Source of the DNA: Anseranas semipalmata
Lineage: Eukaryota; Chordata; Aves; Anseriformes; Anseranatidae
Length of the DNA stretch: 64,000 nt
Assembly (NCBI GenBank): GCA_013399115.1
Contig: VXAA01004389.1
Span: 443,272-507,271, forward strand
Direction: 5' to 3'
Positions 51,401 through 64,000 of the stretch are shown in pieces. How positions within the stretch are numbered: position 1 is the first letter of the stretch; every line of letters starts with the position of its first letter. Made by a program: the position numbers and the translations under genes. The notes beneath the pieces are model-generated. The model saw nothing but the letters and a program-made list of their open reading frames with translations, ran no database searches and was not told where the DNA came from.

Positions 51401-54400
51401 AGTGGCTGTTCAGCCTTTTCAAGCAGAGCAATGGCAGCACCAAACTACACATGCTTAAAAAGTCAGCTCCTTGTTATAATTTGGGAGCTATATAGCCTCA
51501 GGATACTGGGCATCCCCAGCCTGATGTTTCCACTGATTATTATAGGAGTTACCAATTGGTCAGACTGGTGCAGCTGGGAACTCCTTGGCCTCAGTGGCTT
51601 GGAGCTGGTTGTCCCCAGGAGAGATCTCATGCCTTGTGCTAATGAAGGGGTGCAGGGATGGCTGGATGCTGATAGTATGTGAGACAAACTTCATCTGAAC
51701 ACTGGTAGGTACAACTACAGTGATAACAACTGTGTTGTGCATAGCATGTGCTAGAAGGTAGTTTAGAAACCAAGTAACACTTAGAAAAAAGTAGGAAAAA
51801 ATGTCCAGCCACAGTCCCTCCTGAGACAACTGCTATGCTGAAGTAATCTCTGAATGTACATACTGTAACACTATTAAGCTCTTTATTGGGTAACCTCCAA
51901 TTGTGACTTGTGGAACCTCTTGATCATTAAAGTATAACAACAGGACCAGATGCGTGGAGGGTTCCAAAATGATACACATTTCCCTTCTAGAAGGTCCCAC
52001 TGTCTGCTGACATAATGCTGGCACTTGTGAGCATAACTGAGGGAAAAGCAAAATGTGACCCTGTACCTTTAAGAGCTGAATCTAGTGGTTATGCCACATT
52101 TTAGTCAAAATGGGAGAACGAAAGAAGGAGACAGATTATGCTAAAGCAGATACTGGTAAGTATCAAAGTGAGATTATATAAATGTTAGCAAACTGGGGAA
52201 GCATAAAAAAAGGAATTTAACATAATCCTTTTTGAAATTATAAATTAAAGATGGTTGATCTCTTCTCTTCTCCCTCTCTCTCCCTTTCAGCCACTATCTT
52301 CCTTTTTTATTTTTATTTTGACAGTAAGCCTAATGGAAAACACCAACAGCTGAACTACGTTGCTGAAACATGGAACAGCAAAGGGAAAAGATGAAGGCAG
52401 CTTTGCAGATTTTGCAGGTTACTGCCTCTGTGACAATAACCTCTTTCATTCCCTCCACTCCCTCCCTCTGGGGATGTGCATCTCCTGCTGCCTTTAGTTG
52501 GAAAGCAGAAAGAAACTTTGCAGATAAATGGGTTCAAGCATGTGTCCCAGTGAGATAATAGCTCTGACGTTATTCTAATTTTCTCCTAGTAAACTAGGGC
52601 TTGGTCCTGAAACACTCGCTCAAACAAGGGGCCCTTGCACATAACAGGAGCCCCATTTTAACCACAGAATAATATTTGTAACAGATCTGTTAGGTCTTTA
52701 TGGATAGCTGAATGGAAAGAAACTTTATGTTTGGTGTCTGACTGCCAGAAAGGAGATAGGACATTCAGATGTTGTTGACCTGCGGGAAGCCACAAAACAG
52801 GAATAATTTAAATTCTCTCCAGAAGCTACAGTTGCTCTGCTTGCTTTTCTTTCCTCCTCTACCTCTGTGTCCCACAGTCTCCCCTTTGAGGGACCCAGTG
52901 TCATGCCTCCTTTTGGTACCAGCCCCCAGGATAGGGTGAATGGCAGGAGCAGAGCAGACTTGGGAGGCAAGTGTTGGATGCCAGGTTTGTGGCTTTGAAC
53001 TGTTTACCTGTGGTTGTTTATTCTGCCTCCCTCCTTGTGCAACTGCTCTCATTAATTTACTCCTAATTAGAATATCTGCAAGTGCCTACTCCCCGTGGTT
53101 CCCTGTGGCTTGCTAAATAGTCTGCTGAGGCATTACTGAATTCCAGGATAGGCAGTGAAGACATACATGCTAATGCCTTCTTCCTGCTGTCTCCTGCTCC
53201 CACAAGCACACACATCACCACGGAGGAAGCAGCTGACCCCATTGGCAAAAAAAGGTGACCAAAATATCCAAGACCCCACCCGAGATTATTGAAGCAATTA
53301 GGAAGACGCCCAATGGGTTCTTGGTCAGGCTTATAATGAGCACATACTTTTAAAATTAGTTTTCACCATTGTGACAGGGAAAGGAAAAATATGTTTTATT
53401 TATCTTGTGGCTGTATCTTAGCCTGAGTCTTCTCTGCACTGTGAAAGCAGGCTTCTATCTGGAGCAGCCTCTGACCTGGATTAGAAGTTTTCTAAGCCTG
53501 TGGTCATAGCCTGGGCTCTGCTTGGACTTGGGCTGGCATTCTCTCTCCTTCACTGACAGATCAACCTACGCGTGTGGATGGACATCCACAGCCCTTCAAG
53601 CCTCTCCCCATCAGTTCACTTTCCACTCCTGTCCCCACAAAGCACAGAATTGCACACCCAGGGGTCAAACTGAAACAATCATCATTTGCTGTGTCCTGGT
53701 ACATGCCCATGGCCCTTCTTAGCTAGTGCATCTGAAAAATACAATGGTGGAAGAAAAGGTGCAATTCCTGTGACAGAAACAGTCAACGGGCCTGAAAGAC
53801 AATACCAGACTGCTGTTATGCTGTACTTATGCAACTTTCCATATTGTTTTTGGCTTTTATATGTTACTCCCCCCTAAATGGGAGGGAAGACGGGGTGCTG
53901 GAGGAACAGAAGCTCCTCAAAGAAGCTAGTTATGTACTGGTGCTCTGCAGCAGCAGTATTACCTGGAAAGGGAACAGGCAGCATGTGTTCCCACTGTCAC
54001 CATGGCAGGTCATCTGCAAGACCACAGACAGAAGTCCCACTGAGGTTTGGGGGCCCCCTTTTACAAATGAGGAAAGTTGCATTTGGGCAAGAAAAGAAGC
54101 ACACTTTTTCCCACAGAGAAATTAAATGTTCAAGATCTCAAACTTGGCATGAAAGCTAGGAATCCTATTTAAATGAACTGTTTGTTCTTAACAAGAGAGT
54201 ATTACGTAATTTTTTTTTTTTTTTTTTAATTAGCAGTTTGTGGTGAGAAAATGAGACCATTGATGTTTGGTGCCTGTGCCAGCTAGAAAGGTATGTTGTT
54301 GTTCGATATGAATTGCATTTGGTTTAAATTGTCTTAAGAAAATTAATGTCATATTCTTTAGAGCCTTATAACCATTAGCCTGGGCCTGGAGCTATTCCTA

Positions 54401-57275
54401 GTTAGATGGTCATAAAACGTGTTTCAAAGAGATGACAGGGAAAACACCTCTGTAATACATTTGAAAGGTCTACTTTTTAAGCCAACTGTTGATTTTTTTT
54501 TCTTTTTAAAATATATATATGTATTTTTGCACTTAAAATGTCTGCCTTGCCAGAAAGGGATCCACTTTCCACTTACCCAAAAATGAAGAAATATAATGAT
54601 GAACATTTTGTCCACCTGCAGTTTTCAGAAATTTCAGTTTGATTAAATTGAAGAAAGGGGATGGACCTCAGATTTAAGCACAGACAGAGCTGAGGTTTAC
54701 ATTTCATTTAAATGCTGTGTTTCCTACCTTCTGATGGTGCCAGACTTTGGGACTAACTTAAAGTTTATTTCAGTTTTTGTATGAAGATTTTTGTAGTTTT
54801 TTTTTTTCTTGAAATAAAGGGACAAGTTTTGTTCCTCCTATTTCAAAGTTCAAGTAAGCTTCAAGTCATCAGTTTGAAGCCATGAGGAAAGAAAAAAGAA
54901 AGAAAAGAAGAAAAGCTATTTGAATTATCATTTTGGACACCACCATTAGTACAATTTTTGAAAACATTAAAAACATTTGAAAACATTCCAAAACTTTTTA
55001 AAAAGTATTTCTAATAAACAGCATAATTAAAAAGTGAAACGACCTATTCTGAAATATTTTCTCAGTCACAAAACATGATCTATATTGTCAACATTTGGAC
55101 CACAAAAAATCTCTTCCACTAGACTTATATTTCTTTTATAAACACTTCAAAGAGAGAGATAGTTACCCTACATTCCTTATGTTCAGACAAAAACAGGAAA
55201 AAAAAATGTGGATTTGGCTATAGATGAGTTTTTTTAAGGCTTTTAAAACTTTAATGTTTTCTGAAATAAAATAAAATTATAAACATCATCTAGAAACTAT
55301 CTAAAAAGCAAGTAATTACAAGGAAAACTGAACTTTAAATAATACTCAAGTGTTCCTGTTATTATTTGACTAGTATTGCATTTCCAGCTGACTTATGATG
55401 CTTTGCAATCAGATCAAGTTTACTCCCTGCTGTAATGCTAAATATTCTGGTACATCCTCAACACAGCCAGCTGTGTAACCAAGTATTAGGTGTTCCACAT
55501 ACAGCCAGATGTATTAAGTGCCAGTGTGCAAGCCCTACAAACACACCACATCGCATTACTGCTGTGCTTCCTACTGCTCCCTGTACCTCTGCACAGATGC
55601 TGACAAACTACTGAGTGGACGGAGAAGACATCGTTGGATGTAGATCAGCAATAAAAGTGCTTCAATGGCCACTTTTGTGTTTGTAATTTAATCATTCTAT
55701 TAAAACATCAGAAGGAATCATGAAGGTTATATAAACAGAGCAAAGCACCAGTCACAGAGCTGGATCCAGTGATTTTCCCATGTTTGTTCCATTGATATGT
55801 GGTTGACTTACATCTTTGGAAAGGTGTCCTGGCTTGGTAAAATTATGCAAATTTATGGTGAATTTATCAAGTCTCTTCTAAGTTTGTTCCAAAATTCTTT
55901 GTCTTCATCATTACAGCCCTGTATATCCTCCAGCTAACCAGAAGTCTTTGCCAAAATGAAGTAGCTCTAAAGATAACAGTAACATGTCATCTACCAGAAT
56001 ATCTCTGGCCAAATCTAAACTCACACGGTCCAAACAGATGTCACCACAAAAACAACTTTCTAAAAACAGGCAAATCACTGCTTAAGTGGAATTTGCATAG
56101 CATAATGGGTGTTAATTTGAGAAGAAACTATAAAGAGGACACCAAGATGCAGAGCTCAGTCACATGAGCAAACAAGCACAGGTAAAATACCCTTCACAGA
56201 TGTACAGTGAATGGATAAACTCAGCAGCAAAAAATCTGCTGAGTTCACAGGAATTCATACTCTGCTTTTGACTCTGCCACTGCATATGAATAATATCTTA
56301 CATCAGCTTTGCATTGTTTTTATGGCTATGCAAAGCAAACCAGGCCTTACCCATCACTACTGTACTTTCAGACAGTGCAGCTGAGATTAATCCACCTTAT
56401 AAAAAATAAGTCTCATTATCAAGATCATAGTGATTTAATTTAAAGCCACACAGCAAAGAATAAAATTATAAATAATCACATACTTTTTGTAGAGGATTCC
56501 ATCCACTCTTTTAACCCAAGACTCCTAAGGTTTCCTAGAAAATGGAAATCTAAATTAAGACTCCCAGGGCTGTTCCAGGAAGCTGTTGTTACGGCATTTT
56601 GTCTTAATCACAGGCTCCAGTAGGTGAGCAAAGGCTGAATTCATGTTGTTTCTTTTGGGGGTAATTTAGTTGTGGAGTGTTTTAATATTTCCTTTGATCA
56701 TTGACCAAATGCAGACAAGTTAAGAGTAGAAATGATTTGGTACAAAAATGACCGAGCACCAAGTCAAGGATGGTTGCTTCATATGTACTTTTCTCCCTTC
56801 CACATGCACTCTTTTAAATACCTTTTGTTTAATCTCTCAAATTGATTAACTGCACTTATAATTGGGTAGCATACACACACATAAAAAAAGGCTGTATTTT
56901 CTTTTCATTTGTTGCACTGTGATTTCTAACCCCTTTTCAGGAGAGAGATAATTTGTCATGTTTTTCTGATATACTGGGATGTCTGCGGTAATTTAGTTTC
57001 TGTTTTGCAAGAAGAAAAAGTAAAAAGTGAAACTGAAAGCCAGAAAATGTACTAAGGAAACTTTGTAGCAATCTGTTCTCAGTAAACAAGGTGTACACTT
57101 AGCAAAAATAAGTTGTACTGAGGTTGCATACCAAGCTGGGGGAAGGAAGGTGATTTTGTGGTGATCAAGGCACTGCTCTGGGACCAAATAAATGAATTTG
57201 GATATATTGCACTGCCTTTATTATATGATTATCTTGGGACTCCTCAGCAAGACATGCTGAATGAGCCATAATGTA
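48420..57275. other. Intergenic, no gene recognised
   Basis: This 8.9-kb stretch is AT-rich, mostly so at 54.2-55.4 kb, with a poly-T at 54210-54227 and TG/TA-type tracts near 49005-49032 and 54508. There is one exon-like start with a splice donor at 52110-52155 (see findings). No family could be recognised in any open frame. Confidence 0.6.
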
Positions 57276-57335
57276 GATCATATAATCATAGAATCACTGT
57301 AGAGCTATGATTACTGTGGAAAACCACCTCAGCAT
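57276..57335 (-). mobile_element. Possible decayed CR1 3' end
   Basis: ATATAATCATAGAATCACTG resembles the reversed CR1 terminal repeat, followed by sequence that only vaguely fits the CR1 tail. Weak evidence. Confidence 0.3.
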
Positions 57336-59950
57336 GAAGATTTACAGGTATGCTAGGGCATGGAAGAGATGGCATTCTGGCAGGTAAGAGGAGAACAAGG
57401 ATTAATCCTTCTATGCCTTAGCTGAACAGACACTCCAGTATTGATCTATGTCATAGGAGTCATTGTAAAACTACGTTATTACTGCCTTAGAGGCTCTGAA
57501 ATACTTTGTAAGAAACTGTAAATGTGCATGTGTGAAAAATGAGACAGTTCCATTTTGAGCTAGGAAAAAGGGACATTGTATTGATGAGAAGAGCTTTTGG
57601 TATGCTGGGCTGAAGACCAAACCTCATGTTATGCTTTCCATTTGCTAGTTCATTCCTCCTGATGAGTATTGGCATTTTGATGCAGTTCCTGGTAAAGGAA
57701 ACATCACTTGTGGGCCAAAGACTGGGTAAAGAGAAATTTTAACAATTAAGGACTTGTTATGTTCTTTGGTTTCCGTGTGAGAGGGAGGTTGTGTCAGGAT
57801 CCAGACACACTTCCCTGTGCATGGAACAGCTTGACTGGCCAGCATCCTAGGGGAGAATATTGTTTTGGATTGAATGGCATCCCCAGTGGCTGAATGCTGC
57901 CTTTCAAACCATGTATGCAACTTCACTTTCCTTCCAAGGTGCTTTTTGATTTCCTTTTACAAGGTCTACAGTAGCAGATATTTCTTGGTACCAACTCCCA
58001 TAGTTATAGCTGAGATGTTTGATGCTTTCCCTTAACCCATGAGCTGCAAGGGTCTAATGTTCTCCAGAGAACCCAGCTTTCCTTTATATGAAAATAAAAC
58101 AAAACCAATCTACACCATTTCTGCAGTCTTCATGGTAGTATAAAGAAGTTTGAGATATCAACCTTCACAACAAATATGATATCTCCAACTTATAAGGTTT
58201 AAAACAAAAACATGAGAAACATACTGAACTGCTTATTGGTCTGCATTAGCAGAAGAGTGGCTAGCAAGTAGATGGGAGTGGTTATCCCTTTCGCAGCACC
58301 AGTGGGACTGCATCTAGACTGTGTCCAGTTTAAGGGCCTGAGTCTTTTGCTTGTAAACACTTTCATATTACAAAGGAATCACATGAGCACAGAGAACAAC
58401 AAATAGCATTTCCTAGACAGATATTTCCTGTATGAAAATATTTAGGTGTATCTTTTGTCAAGATACATCTTGGACAGCTGATGTTTCACAATATGTCACT
58501 AAGAAGGTTCCAGTGGTTTCTAAAACACGGGAAATAGCCACAAGCACAGGAAATCTCATGAGATATTTAAAACCACTCATCTCATGATAGTGTATGACAG
58601 CACTCATAGGGCCTATGGTAAATATAAACATTTTTAATCATATTTCACAGGGAAAACTAGTTATTTTTAATTACAAGCATTACTAGTCTAACTGCACTGT
58701 GTAGGACCATTGTATGACAGCAAAGATTTACTATTCATTCCAGCCACTAAACAGATGCCTTTTTATGGCACAAAATGGCCTTAGTTTTCCATGTCAGGGA
58801 TGGCTGTCTTTTAGTGATAGAAATAAATGCCGAACACACAGGGGTGAAGAACATTTTCAAGCTCCCAGACTGTAACAGGAGTAGGATACAACAAAGCATT
58901 AAATGTGCACCCTCTTAAGGAGTGTCTCTGATACCACACAATTGGACAGAAATCTGGGATGTAATAAACAGTTTTGTGTGTGGTCTTTTTTTTTCCCTAT
59001 AGTTCCTCTGTGTTCCAAGATTATTTCTGTTGCCTGCCACATACTGTCATGTTGATAGTCTAATTTTTCTTTTACAGTGATGTAAAAGCAACATTATAGA
59101 TGCAGAAACAAAAAGAAAATGTTCCCATCACTGCCACAGCTCATAGCCTGGGATTAAAGTGATTTATTTCTTTTAAAATCAGAGGGCTTGTTTGTTTGCA
59201 CTTGAATCACAGTGGAATTGAGTATTTCCTGCACCATAACACTGAGCTTAAGTTAGACAGTATGAATAGCTACGTCAATCCAACAGCTCACTCCAGACTG
59301 AAGTGCGTGGAGGACTGTCTCTCCCTCCTGCTATGACTGCTTCCAACTGAGTGACCTTGACTCCTTTCTTCTGACACTTCTGGTGCCAATTCGACCCTTT
59401 GCCTAGCCAAATGAGATCTTTGGTCCACTGAACCACCAGCAGGCACGCAAAACCTCCTGGTGCGGCATGGTTTTGAGAGCGTGCAGCTGAGCCCAGAGGC
59501 TGCAGCTTAAGAAGCTGGGAAGGGAAGAGAGACATTCCCCTTTCAGTGTTAGAAACTCATTAGACCAGTTTAAGCTTTATGTGTAATTTTATTCTCAAAG
59601 CTGCTGTTGTTTTAGCCTGTAAACCATTTGTTGAAAACCATTTTATTGCTTTTTCAAGTGATTCAAGTCTCTAGACAATGCCGTCTTAAAGAAGCATCTT
59701 AGTGGGAAACCTTTGCTGACACAAACTCTACAACAAATTTAGAACAAAACACAGAAGCAGTCGGGAAAATAAACTGAAAATAGTGTTCCTTTGACAGGGA
59801 AATTGTTATTTGTCTTTCACTTGTATGATGTCATCTTCAGTTCCTCCTCCTTTCTGTCATCTAATAGAAAGCAGCTACCCTGCCCCAGGCCTGTCGTTTT
59901 CCTGTTTGATGTGGTAGAATGAAAAACTGATTCAAAACAAAATATCTGAT

Positions 59951-60021
59951 TTTTTGTTGTTCTTGGTTTTGTTTGTTTGTTTGTTTTTGTTTTTGCTTTT
60001 GTTTTTTTGCTTTTGTTTTGG
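59951..60021. repeat. (TTTG)n-like simple repeat
   Basis: Imperfect TTTG/TTTTTG units; the open frames here are low complexity. Confidence 0.85.
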
Positions 60022-61508
60022 GTGCTGGTGGTGGTGATAAAATATTTCTCCTTTTTTCCTCTTTTGAGACTCATCTGCATTCCAGGACTGTTTCTGCTCC
60101 CATATGGTACATTTCACATGCTTTGTTTATTGATCATTTTAAAGAGTCTTCTCCTAAGTCAAAACATAACAGGAAAAAAAGATCAGTACATAAAAAGCAT
60201 AAGTAAAAGTTTTATATTTCCTTATACGTAGGTGCCAATGAAAGGAATAATGATGGTTGATATTGTAGTAAATGTTTTCAGGAGAAAAGGTCAATGACAA
60301 CAATATCAAATTCTCATAAAAATCTTGTTTCACTAAATGAAACAATGAAATGGGAGAATATATACTATCTGCTATGTGGTGTTATACTTCTGTAAGCCGC
60401 GTTGCAATAATAATATAGGACACCCCTTCTCGTCATCTTGAAGTCCCCGTCAAAATGTTTACATGTTGCTTCCCTCCTCTTCAAACAGCACTGAAATAGA
60501 AGGAAACACAGGGCTTGAAATAAGTGTTCTTTATATGGCCTTGGTTTTAATAATTATACATACATACACACATTGCTATTCTGCAATAACTTTTTAACTT
60601 TTACACTGGGAAGTTCAACATGAGCTTTTTACAAGAAACTAGATTTAACATCTTGATTCTGTGTTGTAAGAACTGAAGCCTAATCTTTGTTTTTACCTTT
60701 CAGTACTCAGTGATTTATTTTATATATATAGAAATAATTCACTACACTGTTATATAAATTGCTATATTGCCATATATGCATATGTTGCTATATATGAAAT
60801 TACTTAGTCATTTAGTATTTATTTATTAGTCCATAACCAGCACCTTGTTGTCTGACAGACGTATGAACTGAAATTAATGGGCTGGACAAGCTTCGTTGCA
60901 CTGGTGTCTTGTGGAGAGCTTAGAGAAATTGTTTTTGCTGCAATACTAATTTGCACTGAACCTCAGATGGAGACCTGAGCTCAGAGGGGCTTTTTTCCCA
61001 GGACTAGCTCACCTGCTTGAGGATGTGGGCTGACTTTCAAGTTATGCTGAAACACATGCTGGTAATTAAGCTGAAATTACAAAAGTTCATAAAGTAGTGA
61101 AGCCAGTCACTCCTCTAATCAAAGCACTGTTAATAAAAATTGCTGTATTTTGCTGAGTGGTCACTCTAACTCAAACTAGCTGAATTCATGGGGAGCTAAC
61201 TACAGAGCACTGACTCCACCTGTTACAGAGCAAACAGACTTGGAAAGCCCAGTCTGGAAAACAAAATGCTGGAAAGACACTTGAACAAGAACTTAATAAG
61301 ATCATTTATTTTGGCTGAGCCAATCAATCCAGAAAACATAACTGATAGCAGCTTCATATAAAAATATACAAAGGAACAGTATGTACATGTACATTGAGGG
61401 GACAGATGGGGAACAGAGAGAATCCTGCAAGATTCGATCTTTTTCCATAGAGTTGTAAATGAAACTGAACGCATTCTTATTTTCACATCCAGAAAGGAGT
61501 ACTTCTAT

Positions 61509-61600
61509 GCTTCACATATAAAAGATTCTTGATCTTCACATAAGATCAAGAGAAGATCTCGATTCTTGATTGCTTCACATAAGAATAGCTTCTTGAATAG
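61509..61600. repeat. Inverted and direct repeat cluster
   Basis: CTTGATCTT and AAGATCAAG form a perfect 9-bp stem with a 5-nt loop at 61528-61550. GATTCTTGAT occurs at 61524 and 61561, and CTTCACATA occurs near 61510 and 61573, with TTCACATA also near 61535. It looks like a locally duplicated hairpin. Confidence 0.75.
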
Positions 61601-62979
61601 TATGAGCAACAGAAGCTTTTACCTAGGCAGAGACACCTAGCTCTTACCTAGGTAGAGCCACAATACTTCTAGTCAATGGACTGATGTGATCTATTTAAAA
61701 AAGAAAATATATCTATTTTGACCATGATAGACACAGAGTCACTATGGAATAACCTGAGTGTGATAATTTATAATATTGTGCATCAGTTTTGGTCGATAAA
61801 GTTATAAAGGACTATTAGACCATTGTGTGAACATGCTATTCTGCCTTAATGGAGGATGAGAAAGACAGAAACTGGAAAAATGTAATGCTATGGAACAGTT
61901 CTCTCTGAGCAATTTGGGGAAGGGGTGGGACTGGAAATAATAGCAGAATAATAGCCTGTTTTCAGGTACCACACCATCTGCTTTGCCAGTACCAAGGTCA
62001 GCCGTCAAAGAGGCCATGTAGCTGAGGAGTCTTGTTGAGGGCAGAGTGAAGAGGACCCAAGATTTGCAGTGGTCTGTAGTGAGCCAGAGGTAGCCCGAAG
62101 GGCCTGTGTTCTCCAAAAAGCAGGAAACAGCATGTCCTTGGGTATCAGCTAATCACGTAGACCAACTAGTTTTAAGGGATTCACCAAAAAATTTTGGTTT
62201 GAGGAAGTCATTTGTCTACAGAAAATGTCTCTCAGTGCTCTTGGATGGAAGATAAATTAATTGCTTTAGCCTGTGTTTGACCTGGTGCGATAACTGCAGC
62301 TGAGTGCAAGAGGACTGTAGAACACAGACCTGGCAGAGAGCAAGGGAAAATTGTGATGCCTCCACATGGACCACACGTGGTCATTTAAGTGAGGTGATGG
62401 TTAAGAAGGGTGAGCTGGGAAGGCCAGAGTTAGCCAGCCCAGTGTCCATGTCACATTGCACTAACCTCTTTAAGTCCTGAAACAATGTGTTTGTATTTAA
62501 ATTGCAAGCTTCTTAGCACAGGATTATTCTTTTTCCCCTTCCAACTGTTGGGTTTTCACATGATTGCAAAAGCATCCCTCTTGTCTGCAGCTTATGAATA
62601 CTGGACAAAACTGCAGCAGGACAGGAGAACTCAGCTCATTTTGTTCCTCAGGAAGTAGTATTACTTACCAGTTACTTACTAGTTAGTGCTGCTGTATGCC
62701 CTGTCCTGCCAAGGGAATGTATAGCGCAGCTCTCCCTGCTTCTCTCAGGAAAAGGAGCAAGAGTGAGGTTTCATCTAGCAGAGCAATACAGAAGGCCAGC
62801 AGCCTGCGATCTCTCTTCCAGGCACAGATTAGGCTGGAAATTAACATTTGAACTCTACATCTGCTTCCTCTTAAAAACAACCAAAGAAAAGCCACACACA
62901 TTTCTCAGGAACCTGCCTTGTGGATGTTCACTGATAATAGGCCCTTGCTCCTTCCTTTGTAGCACCTCACCTACAATTA

Positions 62980-63034
62980 ACAAAAACAAAACAAAACAAA
63001 ACAAAACAGAACAACAACAACAACAAAAACAACC
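62980..63034. repeat. (CAAAA)n/(CAA)n simple repeat
   Basis: About five CAAAA units followed by CAA units. Confidence 0.92.
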
Positions 63035-64000
63035 ATCTTCCCCTCACTGTTGCAGCTGGTCTTTACCAACTCTGCATAAGTCTGTAAATAATGCAAAGGA
63101 CCTGAGATCTCTGAGGCAGGTGCTTCTCACTCTCTGTGCCAACTGAGATCAGGACAATAGAGACTGGATGTTAAAGGTGGATTGCTAGCTTGGCCGCAGC
63201 TTAAAAAACAATAAAAAGGAGTCCCTAACATTAAGTAGATATGTGTTTATTAACTGCTACAGTTAATATTGTTATAAACAGAGGCAGGAAGATAAGAAAA
63301 AGAATTTAATAAGTTTTTCAACAATAGTGCTTTTCTCAGTGCCACTAAGCCATGAGAAAATAAACAACTTCATCCCCTCAGGAACTAAATATAATACCAA
63401 TAAATAACTAAATATAAAACCAGTAAAAATACTCTTGGTAACATTTCCATAAACAAGGCCCCAGAGGGAGGACTGCTGATTTATTGCATGCGTGTCAAAG
63501 AGCAACACTTCTGGGAAGAGTCAGGCCTACTGGTATGTGCTGGGTAGTTCCTCAGGGCCTGGGTGCAAGGCCCAGTCATGCCTGAAGCACAACAGCAGTC
63601 CGGTGACACAAGAGGCTCAACAGCATGTGACCCTTCCTGGCACAGGCAGACAAGCCTTGCCTTGGCTAGCCCAGCTAAAAGGCACGGGGTAGGCAGCATT
63701 ATTGTAATCTTTTAAAGGGAGCAGAAGTAATCCTGCGGTTAGGAACTGGAGCCTCGTCCCTTCCAGTTGACTGCTTGTACTTTCACACTGGTCCTAAGGC
63801 AAATTTGATGAGGAGGTTATTCCTTTGTAAAATAACCGAAGGACTCAACACTCACCCTTTCAGGCAGGAAATTCACTTCTTCCTCAGTGGATTCATTTGT
63901 CTTATCTTTCACTCCATGGGGGAATCATGCTTGCTGTCTTTCTCTAGGCCCAGGATAGTTCAGTTATTCCAGGCAAAATCACACCTTTGATGGAAAGAAC

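Larger units (their letters stand above)
57336..64000. other. Intergenic, no gene recognised
   Basis: AT-rich sequence with a (TTTG)n-like tract at about 59951-60021, TA-rich DNA at 60550-60800, an inverted/direct repeat cluster at 61509-61600 and a CAAAA/CAA tract at 62980-63034. MTPN, the expected next gene by human synteny, was not found on either strand. Confidence 0.6.

Overview
This window is nuclear DNA from a bird, most likely a galloanserine (chicken, turkey, duck or goose lineage). Coding sequence is sparse and exonic with GT/AG introns, the long non-coding stretches are AT-rich with many microsatellites, and the only interspersed repeats I recognise are CR1 LINE 3' ends with the typical ATTCTGTG/ATTCTATG-type terminal repeat. 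I cannot settle the species. Three runs or single positions of N show that this is a draft assembly.

Two genes are supported, both on the minus strand. At the left, 2092-8671 holds coding exons 1 and 2 of SLC13A4, the sodium/sulfate cotransporter NaS2. Its remaining exons lie beyond the left edge. FAM180A, a small secreted protein, occupies 13552-38351 and is complete: a 76-bp signal-peptide exon at 38276-38351, a 101-bp exon at 14897-14997 and a last exon at 13552-13893. They join in phase into 172 residues. The order SLC13A4, FAM180A on one strand is the order I recall for human chromosome 7q33. The next gene there, MTPN, was not found and is presumably beyond the right edge.

The rest is intron and intergenic DNA. 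SLC13A4 intron 1 holds two CR1 fragments in the gene's own orientation. The 23-kb FAM180A intron 1 holds microsatellites, a triplicated 23-bp TAATTA-containing motif near 17.48 kb, and an unexplained exon-like open segment at 34190-34411. The 25.6 kb right of FAM180A has one well-preserved plus-strand CR1 (about 40005-40411), a decayed CR1, two long pentanucleotide arrays (AAGGC/AAAGG at 45.7 kb and AAAAG at 48.3 kb), assembly gaps and no identifiable gene.

I found no undescribed multi-gene system. The items most worth checking are the furin-like site in FAM180A, the exon-like segment at 34.2 kb, the triplicated motif at 17.48 kb and the two pentanucleotide arrays.
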